19,125 nt of DNA, taken from NCBI GenBank assembly GCA_002923335.1, contig BEHZ01000017.1:1-19125 (forward strand). Direction: 5' to 3'. Origin of the DNA: a bacterium HR23 (GTDB lineage Bacteria; Chloroflexota; Dehalococcoidia; Lucifugimonadales; HRBIN23). A model generated the notes under the pieces. The model saw only the letters and a list, made by a program, of their open reading frames with translations. It ran no database searches and was not told the DNA's origin. A program made the translations under genes and the position numbers. This document shows positions 1 through 5,750 of this stretch, in pieces (the first letter of the stretch is position 1; each line of letters opens with the position of its first letter).

Positions 1-21
1 CCTAATGTAAAAGTGGAACGG

Positions 22-96
22 GCGGGCGTAACTCAGCGGTAGAGTGTCTGCTTCCCAGGCAGAAAGTCGGGGGTTCAAATCCCCTCGCCCGCTCCA
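22..96 (+). tRNA. tRNA-Gly (anticodon CCC)
   Basis: A full cloverleaf can be folded by eye. The acceptor stem pairs GCGGGCG (22-28) with CGCCCGC (86-92). The anticodon stem pairs TCTGC (47-51) with GCAGA (59-63) around the loop TTCCCAG, putting the anticodon CCC at 54-56. The T-loop TTCAAAT is present. The discriminator is T93 and the CCA end (94-96) is encoded. Its 3' part is the integration site of the downstream island: bases 51-94 are repeated exactly at 11719-11762. The host-side copy there continues CTG instead of CCA, so the encoded CCA seems to have been supplied by the element. Confidence 0.97.
51..94 (+). repeat. attL: 44-bp direct repeat in tRNA-Gly
   Basis: Identical over 44 bases to 11719-11762. 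It starts at the last base of the 5' anticodon stem and runs through the T-arm and acceptor stem to two bases past the acceptor helix. It is the integrase-proximal copy and is part of the functional tRNA gene. Confidence 0.93.
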
Positions 97-117
97 CCCA
101 GTTGGGATAACGGGTCT

Positions 118-178
118 TTGACCGTCTGCCTTGTTACCCCGGTTTGTGGGGCTGCAAGGGGCGGTTGACCATCTGCCT
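118..178 (+). repeat. Pair of 14-bp direct repeats between attL and the integrase
   Basis: TTGACCGTCTGCCT at 118-131 recurs as TTGACCATCTGCCT at 165-178, with one mismatch and a start-to-start spacing of 47 bp. Their place between the att core and the integrase start is where arm-type integrase or excisionase sites usually lie. No clear third copy is seen beside attR, so the role is inference. Confidence 0.45.
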
Positions 179-199
179 CGGGGACGGCGGCCGAGGTAG

Positions 200-1186
200 G
201 TGCCCAAAAGGCGTGGTAACACCCATCTAAAGGCCCTTTCGTTAGAGCAGGTTATTGAGGCCTTCCTTTTCTCCCTCAGAGCCGAAAACTATGCCCCTAA
301 AACCCTCAAGTACTACCGCTCTAACCTCGCCCGTTTCCTTCGCTTTGCGAAGATAAAGGGCCTGGCCGGCGATGTCCACCTTCTGGATAGGTGGGCAATC
401 CGGGATTTCCTCTCCGGTCTGAAGGATGGCCTCTGGTCTGGCCCTTATAACAGAAGGCCCCCTTCGGCTATCACTGTCCATCACTATTTCCGGACGCTGA
501 GGGCCTTCTTTAACTGGTGCGTTCGAGAAGGGGTGCTGGAGGAGTCGCCCCTGGAAGGGATTGTGGTCAAGTCTCCTCCGCCGAAGGTGGTGGAGCCCTA
601 TAGCAATGAGGACATCCGCCGTCTGCTGGCGGTCTGCGAGATGGACATCCGGCAGGGAGCCCATCTTTTGGGGGCCAGAAACAGGGCCATGGTGCTGGTG
701 CTCCTGGATACAGGTCTGCGTCTCAAGGAAATCGCCTCCTTGCGCCTGGAAGATGTGGACCTAGAGAGGGGGTTGGTGAAGGTTCAGGGGAAGGGCGGGA
801 AGGAGAGGATAGTCCGCTTGGGGGCGACGGCCCGAAGCGCTTTACTAGCCTATCTCCTGCACCGGGGGAAGAGGGAGCATCCTTACATCTGGGTCTCGGA
901 GGAAGGTCGCCCCTTGGCCCCAGAGGGGGTTGCCCAGGCAGTCCGACGCCTGAAAGAGCGGGCGGGGGTCAAAGGGCCTGGCAGGGTGCACAGGTTCCGC
1001 CATACCTTTGCCCTGGAGTTCCTCCGCCGGGCCCGGGACCCTTTCCTCCTCCAAATCCTCCTGGGCCACAGCACCCTGGAAATGACCCGCCGCTACACAG
1101 CGGCCCTCGGCCTGGAGGATGCCTTGAAGGCTCACGAAATGGCCTCCCCGGCGGACCGGTTGCTGGGCAGGGGGCAAAAGGGCTAA
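200..1186 (+). CDS. Tyrosine site-specific recombinase (integrase)
   Basis: A 328-residue phage-type/XerCD-like integrase that would catalyse integration and excision at the tRNA-Gly site. The N-terminal SAM-like core-binding domain covers about residues 15-115 and the catalytic domain about 130-310. The catalytic set is visible: R174 in DTGLRLKEIASL, K198 in the GKGGKER loop, H264 and R267 in HRFRH, H290 in LLGHS, and the nucleophile Y299 in RRYTA. The length is normal for the family. The start is GTG at 200, with a purine-rich GAGGTAGG stretch immediately upstream; this spacing is short, so a slightly later start is possible. The gene sits directly beside attL and reads away from the tRNA, as expected for the integrase of this island. 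It appears intact, unlike most surrounding genes. Confidence 0.95.
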   Translation: MPKRRGNTHLKALSLEQVIEAFLFSLRAENYAPKTLKYYRSNLARFLRFAKIKGLAGDVHLLDRWAIRDFLSGLKDGLWSGPYNRRPPSAITVHHYFRTLRAFFNWCVREGVLEESPLEGIVVKSPPPKVVEPYSNEDIRRLLAVCEMDIRQGAHLLGARNRAMVLVLLDTGLRLKEIASLRLEDVDLERGLVKVQGKGGKERIVRLGATARSALLAYLLHRGKREHPYIWVSEEGRPLAPEGVAQAVRRLKERAGVKGPGRVHRFRHTFALEFLRRARDPFLLQILLGHSTLEMTRRYTAALGLEDALKAHEMASPADRLLGRGQKG

Positions 1187-1212
1187 AGGCTGGTGCAGGG
1201 CCTGCTCGAGCC

Positions 1213-1979
1213 CATCCGGCTGCTCTGTTGACATCGTCCTCAGGCTCCTGAGAGAGCAAGAAGGGAAGGGAGGGGCTGAGGAGAGCACGGACGCCCGCAC
1301 AAACCGATGGTCCTTCTCACTGTCCAACTCCGCATCCGCCACCACCAGCCCAATGGGCCTGACCCGGGCCGCCTCCGCCCCCAGGGGCCTCAAGGGGGCG
1401 CTGTCGTTGCTGGGCCCCCAGGGGGCCTGCTGGGCCAGCACCACCCGCTGGGACGGGTCCACGGCGACCACCCCTTTGACCCAGGGCGCCACACCCCTCT
1501 TCGGTCTTTGAGCCTCTTCACCAAGAAGGTGCGCACCGCCCCTGGGGTGAGCCCGGTGGCATCCACCGCCACCCTCGCCGATCCGGAAGGGGGAGGGCCC
1601 AGGCAACGCACCGCCTCCTCCAGGGCCCAAGCCAGCACCCCCTCCGGCAGGCGGTGCAGGAAGCGATGCAAGGTGGTGAAGTCAGGGGGCTCGCGTGAGA
1701 CCCAGGGTCTGCCGGAGCTCCTGATGCTCCCGAAGCCTCACCTCTGCCTCCCGGAAGGTCCAGTCCTCCTAGCGCACCAGGCAGAGTATGGCCAGGGGCT
1801 GGGGTTGGGTGAACTGCCGTTGGGAGAACTTGCTCCGAGAGGGAGGGAGGACTGCTTCAGCCACCTCCAGGGCTGTCTGAGCGAAGCGCACCAGGCCGAC
1901 CTCCGTCATCCCCATACTCCCTCCTACGGTCTGGCCCCAGTTTGAGACAATGGCTAAATGATGTCAACAGAGCCGGATG
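1213..1979 (-). mobile_element. Decayed insertion sequence A with imperfect terminal inverted repeats
   Basis: The sequence at 1213-1235 (CATCCGGCT, three extra bases, then CTGTTGACATC) is the reverse complement of 1960-1979. These imperfect inverted repeats flank a broken transposase gene and give a unit of about 770 bp. They may be the ends of the insertion sequence. The homologous reading of the transposase stops before the last catalytic region, so the element seems to have lost internal sequence and cannot move by itself. Confidence 0.5.
1270..1915 (-). pseudogene. DDE transposase remnant (IS5/IS4-like), several disruptions
   Basis: Reading the minus strand from ATG at 1915 gives MGMTEVGLVRFAQTALEVAE, then an in-frame TAG at 1771-1769 (after LCLVR). 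A frameshift near 1690 leads into PDFTTLHRFLHRLP and VAVDATGLTPGAVRTFLVKR, which holds the first DDE aspartate. A further frameshift near 1500 leads into APWVKGVVAVDPS and GLVVADAELDSEKDHRFV, which holds the second aspartate. Homology then ends, so the C-terminal third is missing. The FTTLHRFL and VDxTGL wording is typical of IS5/IS4-superfamily transposases. At least three lesions make it non-functional. The exact IS family is not certain. Confidence 0.75.
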
Positions 1980-2121
1980 AGTTCTATCCCCGTAGAGCGT
2001 TCTTTTGCCCGTAACACCACCTTCAGCACCCGCTCAAGGTCTTCCCTCGTCAACGGGCATCTGGATGATGGCACTCCTTATCGTCCACCGCCCAAATGCC
2101 AGTATTTGTGAGCCTCAGACC
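1980..2121. other. Non-coding gap with a 29-codon unexplained reading frame
   Basis: No recognisable gene is present between insertion sequence A and the toxin-antitoxin promoter. A short open stretch on the minus strand (2053 to 1964) reads LTREDLERVLKVVLRAKERS and ends in IRLC-stop inside the right inverted repeat. It may be the broken C-terminus of an unknown protein, or chance. Confidence 0.3.
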
Positions 2122-2150
2122 TTGACACCCCCGGCCACAGGGCATAGACT
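2122..2150 (+). promoter_or_regulatory. Sigma-70-like promoter of the antitoxin-toxin pair
   Basis: TTGACA at 2122-2127 and TAGACT at 2145-2150 are separated by exactly 17 bp. They end 24 bp before the antitoxin ATG. The -35 is a perfect consensus and the -10 has four of six consensus bases. This is the clearest promoter in the window. Confidence 0.65.
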
Positions 2151-2153
2151 AGG

Positions 2154-2167
2154 CCTGGTCAACCAGG
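2154..2167 (+). promoter_or_regulatory. Possible antitoxin operator (CCTGGT-CA-ACCAGG)
   Basis: A perfect 6+6 inverted repeat with a 2-bp spacer lies at the expected transcription start and touches the AGGAGG ribosome-binding site (2165-2170). Phd/YefM antitoxins bind short palindromes in their own promoter, so autoregulation is a reasonable inference. Confidence 0.5.
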
Positions 2168-2174
2168 AGGCGAG

Positions 2175-2408
2175 ATGAAGCAAGTCAGCATCTACGAAGC
2201 CAAGACCCACCTCTCCCGGCTCATTGAGGCGGTGTGTGGGGGGGAGGAGGTGGTGCTGATGCGAGCGGGCCGGCCTGTGGCCCGGTTGGTGCCCGTATCC
2301 GGGAAGCCCCGGGTCCTCGGAGTTCTGCGAGGCCGGCTGGAGGTCCCGGAGGACTTTGACGCTCCCCTGGACGAGGAGACCCTGGGGCAGTTTGAGGAGA
2401 CGAGATGA
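2175..2408 (+). CDS. Phd/YefM-type antitoxin
   Basis: A 77-residue protein that should bind and neutralise the PIN toxin encoded immediately downstream and repress its own promoter. The N-terminus MKQVSIYEAKTHLSRLIEAV followed by GEEVVLMRAGRPVARLVP is the typical Phd/YefM DNA-binding fold: beta strand, EAK-T-LS-L helix, then the GE-x-V-x-x-x-R-x-GRPVARLVP segment. The acidic C-terminal stretch (about 50-77, VPEDFDAPLDEETLGQFEE) is the usual toxin-wrapping region. An ideal AGGAGG lies at 2165-2170. The stop codon overlaps the toxin start in ATGA, giving translational coupling. The gene appears intact and the length is standard. Confidence 0.93.
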   Translation: MKQVSIYEAKTHLSRLIEAVCGGEEVVLMRAGRPVARLVPVSGKPRVLGVLRGRLEVPEDFDAPLDEETLGQFEETR

Positions 2409-2818
2409 GGCTCCTCCTGGACACCCATATCCTTCTCTGGGCCCTGGCCTCCCCGGAACGGCTTCCCGGGGAAGTCCGCCGTCTGCTAGAGGACCCGAAG
2501 AACGAGGTGCTGTTCAGCGCAGCGAGCGTCTGGGAGGTGGCCATCAAGGCGCAGGTGGGGCGTTTCTCCCTCCCCATCCCGCTGGAGGAGGTGGTGGAAG
2601 CAGCCCTTCGGAGCGGGTTTGCGGAGCTCCCGGTGCGCTCGGTGCACGCGGCGGGGGTGGCGCGCCTCCCTTTCCTTCACCGGGACCCCTTCGACCGGCT
2701 CCTGGTAGCGCAGGCCCTGTATGAGCCGGCCCGCCTGCTGACGGCGGACCGGGCCCTTGCCGGCTATTCGGATCTGGTGTGGCTTATCTCGGCTGCCGGA
2801 GGCGATGGACAGGAATGA
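2405..2818 (+). CDS. PIN-domain toxin (VapC-like RNase)
   Basis: A 137-residue PIN-domain ribonuclease, expected to cleave RNA when its antitoxin is degraded. The conserved acidic residues are present: D6 in LLLDTH, E44 in SVWEVAIK, D94 and D97 in HRDPFDRLL, and D115 in LTADRAL. SAASVWEVAIK and RDPFDRLLVAQA place it in the PIN group usually paired with Phd/YefM-type antitoxins. The start ATG at 2405 overlaps the antitoxin stop by 4 bp. The gene has the full family length and no visible lesion. In this island it probably acts as a maintenance module or as part of the defence cargo; that role is inferred. Confidence 0.94.
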   Translation: MRLLLDTHILLWALASPERLPGEVRRLLEDPKNEVLFSAASVWEVAIKAQVGRFSLPIPLEEVVEAALRSGFAELPVRSVHAAGVARLPFLHRDPFDRLLVAQALYEPARLLTADRALAGYSDLVWLISAAGGDGQE

Positions 2819-2859
2819 GCCTCTCACCAGAAGGCCCGACTTCGGGACAATGGGCTACT

Positions 2860-3456
2860 GATGGCGGACAGCGGAGGGGCTTCTGCGGGCCGTGGGGGAG
2901 GCCGGGGTGGGCCTGATGGGGATATCCGACGCCACCCGATGAGCCGGTTCCGCCGCGAGTTCAGCCGGGGTCCCCTGTCCAGGCTTCTGGAACAGAGGAG
3001 GACCCGGTATCTCCATACTTCCTGGACTGGGGCCCCAGATCGCACCAGAAGGCAAAGCCGGCTATGGCTGCGCATCCTCTTTTCCTTCCCCCTCGTCCAC
3101 CGCAGGAGGGTGCCCTTCCTCCGATACGGAAGGCCCGTGCTGTCCAGGAGGAAGAAGGGGCCCTCTTCCCCCTCCCCCAGGGTGGACTCCAGCCTCTGCC
3201 CCAGGGCCTTCAGGAGGCAGGAGAGGAGGTGCTGGGAGAGGTGTCTCCGGGCGGAGGGCCTTGGCCCAGGCCACCGTGCGCCGGTAGGGGAGGTGATAGA
3301 AGGCCCGAAAGAGCAGGAGGGCCAGGTGCCGAGGAGGGGGTAGGTGAAGGGCCTCCCCCTTCTCCTTGGGGCGGGGGGAAGGCTCCTCTGGACCTCCTGG
3401 GCCAGGGAAAGGCAGGTCCCGAGCACTTCCGCGGGCGTGGGCTCTCTCCTGCGCAT
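2860..3456 (-). pseudogene. DDE transposase remnant B
   Basis: Read on the minus strand from ATG at 3456, the N-terminal part (MRRREPTPAEVLGTCLSLAQ, then RRRGRPFTYPLLGT) is followed by a frame change near 3330. The recovered catalytic-core reading is FFLLDSTGLPYRRKGTLLRW followed by GKEKRMRSHSRLCLLVRSG, the DSTGL segment with the first catalytic aspartate of IS4/IS5-superfamily transposases. Beyond about 3010 the frame no longer resembles the family, so the second half is scrambled or lost. It differs from remnant A in sequence and is a separate insertion. It lies just downstream of the toxin gene. Confidence 0.65.
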
Positions 3457-3583
3457 GACACCCTCACCCCCTCTCGCGCCACCAGCCTACCACGCTCCCT
3501 TTGTAAGACAAGCCCCCAGTAGCGTCGCAGCATCCGCCAACGGTTCCCGTCGGGCCGCAGGACGAGAGCGGCCCCGGGCGCGC

Positions 3584-3589
3584 TATACT
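3584..3589 (+). promoter_or_regulatory. Possible -10 element upstream of the nuclease gene
   Basis: TATACT lies about 36 bp before the ATG at 3625, in the otherwise very GC-rich sequence GCGCGCTATACTAATACCC. No convincing -35 hexamer is found 17 bp upstream, so the call rests on the -10 alone. Confidence 0.35.
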
Positions 3590-3624
3590 AATACCCAAAA
3601 GCCATTCTCGGCGGGGGGTGCCTG

Positions 3625-4545
3625 ATGCCGCGGTACTGGGTGATCGCCCCATACGGCTACGAGGACAGGGAGACGTTCAAACGTGCCTGGAGCTATGACC
3701 TGGCCAACGGGGTTATAGCCATCGGCTGGTCTGAGATCGGCGATCCATCGCGCCTGAGCGAAGAGGAGCTCCTGCAGGCACTGAAGCAGACGCACCCCAA
3801 GTCTGCCCGCCGGGCGTCCGGGATCCTCTGGCGCTTTTACCACGAGGTCCAGCCTGGGGACATAGTGGTGGCCCGCAGGGGCCGCAAGACCATCGCCGCC
3901 ATCGGCACCGTGGCAGGCAAGGCGTTCTACAGCGAAGAGAAGGGGAAGGAGAGGGTGGGGCCGGACGCGCGATACTTCTGCCCCAACTTCCTGCCCGTGC
4001 GTTGGCAGGAGCAGCCCCGGGACAAGGAGCTGCAGGGCATCCCCTTCGCCATCACCACCCTGTACGAGATAAGCGAACAGGCATTCGAGAAGCTGATGGC
4101 GGGAGAGGTGCAGGAGCCGTCGCCCGCCGAGACCAGGTTCGAGCTTGAGAAGTATCTCGAAGAGTTCATCGTCTCCAACTTTGATGCCATATTCAAGAGG
4201 AGGCTGGAGCTCTTCCAGGACGATGACGGCGTTAAGGGTCGGCAATACGAGACCGGAGTTGGCCGCATAGACATCTTAGCCAAGGAACGCAGCACCGGCG
4301 CCCTAGTGGTCGTGGAGCTAAAGAAAGGACAGGGGGCAGACGAGGTGATGGGGCAGGTGCTGCGCTACATGGGCTGGGTCCAGGAGCACCTATGCCAGGA
4401 GGGCCAGCCGGTGAAGGGCATGATCGTTTGCAGGCAGGTGGAACCGACGCTACAGTACGCCCTGAACATGGTCCGCAACGTGGAGGCATGGACGTATAGG
4501 GTCCATTTTGAGTTGACGCCGTGGCAGCCTGGGGCACCGGCCTGA
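3625..4545 (+). CDS. PUA/EVE-like domain fused to a NucS/DUF91-like PD-(D/E)XK nuclease
   Basis: A 306-residue protein. Residues 1-150 (MPRYWVIAPYG, GVIAIGWSEIGD, VQPGDIVVARRGRKTIAAIG) resemble PUA/EVE-type folds, which read modified bases in restriction-like proteins. Residues 170-290 form a restriction-endonuclease-like domain with YETGVGRIDILA (D216), VVVELKKGQ (E231, K233) and a following Q245-Y248 pair, as in NucS/DUF91 nucleases. The combination suggests a nuclease recognising modified or structured DNA, perhaps a type IV restriction-like defence enzyme; this is inference. No methyltransferase is nearby, which agrees with type IV. The gene is intact and stands alone between two transposase remnants. 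The ATG at 3625 follows a GGGGGG-rich ribosome-binding region. Confidence 0.8.
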   Translation: MPRYWVIAPYGYEDRETFKRAWSYDLANGVIAIGWSEIGDPSRLSEEELLQALKQTHPKSARRASGILWRFYHEVQPGDIVVARRGRKTIAAIGTVAGKAFYSEEKGKERVGPDARYFCPNFLPVRWQEQPRDKELQGIPFAITTLYEISEQAFEKLMAGEVQEPSPAETRFELEKYLEEFIVSNFDAIFKRRLELFQDDDGVKGRQYETGVGRIDILAKERSTGALVVVELKKGQGADEVMGQVLRYMGWVQEHLCQEGQPVKGMIVCRQVEPTLQYALNMVRNVEAWTYRVHFELTPWQPGAPA

Positions 4546-4574
4546 GGGGTTAGCCACCTCCCAAAACGCTGCCG

Positions 4575-5065
4575 GAAAAACTGCGCTGGCACATTTTGAC
4601 TCAGAACCCCTCTCAGAACTCTCCGGGCGATGAGGAAGCAGGCCAGGTGGACGAAGGAGGCAACAGTGGCCAGGAGCCGCTCGTAGCACAGGGCCAGCCT
4701 GCGGAAACCGCGTTTTAGCCAGGCGGGGGAGCGGTCCACCGCCGCCCGGACCACACGGTAAGCGGGCCAGGAGAGCCGGTAGCGCCTGCCCCGCCTGGCT
4801 CCCTCCTTCGCCTGGGGTTCTCGGGTATACTGGCCCGGATGCCCCGCCAGCGCGGATGGCCCCGGATAGCCCTGGTGTCGTCGGCGCTATCGGCGCGCGG
4901 CTCCCCCGGCCTCGTCCTGGGCGTGCCTCTCCTGCCCCCCAGCCGCAAGCGCCCCATGAGATCGGGGAAGGCGGTGGCGTCGTGGGCGCCCTCAGGCCCC
5001 AGGGCCAGGGGCGGGCCTCGCGGCGCCACCGGGGCATGCAGCTCGCTCCCTGGCGCCGCTGTCTG
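4575..5065 (-). pseudogene. IS5-family transposase C-terminal remnant C
   Basis: On the minus strand the reading begins ELHAPVAPRGPPLALGPEG near 5065, followed by HDATAFPDLMGRLRL, DDTRAIRGHPRWRGI and SIPENPRRRR. A frame change near 4760-4830 leads into DRSPAWLKRGFRRLALCYER and LACFLIARRVLR, ending near 4575. This order matches the C-terminal two thirds of IS5-family transposases, where HDSTAFE, ADKAYDSRAIR, IPE and ERTFAWLKRFRRLxxRYER are the usual signatures. The N-terminal third is absent; its lost end lies about 30 bp from the HEPN gene start. It is non-functional. Confidence 0.8.
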
Positions 5066-5097
5066 CCGTCCATCCTCCTCCCCCTTTCGTGGCCTCC

Positions 5098-5448
5098 ATG
5101 GTGGTCGCGTCCATCCACTGCCGGAAGGCTGGCGACTACTACGCCGCCTTCTTTGCCCAGCAGGCGGCCGAGAAAGCCCCCAAGGCGCTCCTGTCCCTGC
5201 AAGGCTACCGGGCCATCCTCGCCCATTCGGTGGTGGACGTCCTGAGGGGAGACAGCAGCCTTTGCATCCCACCTGGGGCACAGGGAGCCCCGGGGCGGGA
5301 GCCGGACCGGCCCTACATGGGCCGCCGCTACCCCAACTTCTCCCCTGCCGGCGGCCCTCACTGCTACTATAGCAACAGGGAGGCGGAGCGGTGCGTGTCC
5401 TACGCCGCGTCGATCTCGGAGGCCGTCAAGAGCTCCTTCGCCGGCTAG
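5098..5448 (+). CDS. HEPN-domain protein, N-terminus probably altered
   Basis: A 116-residue HEPN protein of the kind paired with MNT nucleotidyltransferases; such HEPN proteins are typically toxic RNases. The core FFAQQAAEKAPKALL (residues 18-32), then R38-x4-H43 (RAILAH), which fits the Rx4-6H catalytic motif, then RPYMGRRYPNFSPAGG and YYSNREAERCVSYA follow family order. There are only about 20 residues before AQQAAEK, roughly ten fewer than usual. The upstream sequence is transposase remnant C, so the first helix was probably replaced or lost. GTG at 5089 is an alternative start. The 3' end overlaps the MNT gene by 58 bp. Toxic activity of this copy is uncertain. Confidence 0.75.
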   Translation: MVVASIHCRKAGDYYAAFFAQQAAEKAPKALLSLQGYRAILAHSVVDVLRGDSSLCIPPGAQGAPGREPDRPYMGRRYPNFSPAGGPHCYYSNREAERCVSYAASISEAVKSSFAG

Positions 5449-5750
5449 ATAGGCACGTCGGGCGGCTGGTGGAGGAGCGCGAGCCCCAGGCAGTGGTCCT
5501 GTTCGGCGCCTTCCCCAGGGGTGACGTGCGCGAGACCTCGGACCTGGACCTGCTGGTAGTGGCGGACTTCCCGGAAGCGTTCCTGGAGCGCATCGGCCGC
5601 CTGCTGGAGCCGGTGGGGTATACGAGCGAGGTGCTGGCCATGTGGCGGCAGGGGAACCGTTTCCTCCAGGAGGTGGTGAGGACGGGGCGGTTGTTGTGCG
5701 GTTCCTGGCCTGGGGCAATAGGCACCGCCGAGGAGGGGCCAGGGCGATGA
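5391..5750 (+). CDS. MNT-type minimal nucleotidyltransferase (antitoxin)
   Basis: A 119-residue nucleotidyltransferase domain protein. In studied HEPN-MNT pairs the MNT partner adds AMP to the HEPN toxin and so neutralises it. The signature is VVLFGAFPRGD followed by SDLDLLVV: the usual G-S-x10-D-x-D motif here reads G39-A40-x10-D51-L-D53. The serine of the GS pair is alanine, a change in the nucleotide-binding turn that may weaken catalysis. The C-terminal YTSEVLAMWRQGNRFLQEVV and GRLL match the family end. The GTG start at 5391 lies inside the HEPN gene; the stop overlaps the helicase ATG in ATGA. The pair therefore belongs to one operon with the helicase. Confidence 0.85.
   Translation: MRVLRRVDLGGRQELLRRLDRHVGRLVEEREPQAVVLFGAFPRGDVRETSDLDLLVVADFPEAFLERIGRLLEPVGYTSEVLAMWRQGNRFLQEVVRTGRLLCGSWPGAIGTAEEGPGR

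Noticed and set aside
1307..1945. Long plus-strand open frame of 212 codons
   Set aside because: It is the antisense shadow of transposase remnant A; its residues are low-complexity Pro/Gly/Arg and no ribosome-binding site precedes it.
1936..2866. Similarity between AGTTTGAGACAATGGCTAAATGATG (1940s) and ACTTCGGGACAATGGGCTACTGATG (2838-2862) as shared IS ends
   Set aside because: They lie in the same orientation at opposite ends of two different remnants and so do not form inverted repeats; the match is imperfect and may be chance.
3064..3522. Plus-strand open frames over transposase remnant B
   Set aside because: GC-rich shadow frames with Pro/Arg-rich translations; the minus strand carries the recognisable DSTGL transposase reading.
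4450..5718. A 422-codon minus-strand open frame across the MNT and HEPN genes
   Set aside because: Only the part over remnant C has transposase-like words, in more than one frame; the rest is antisense of HEPN/MNT and is Pro/Gly/Arg-rich filler.
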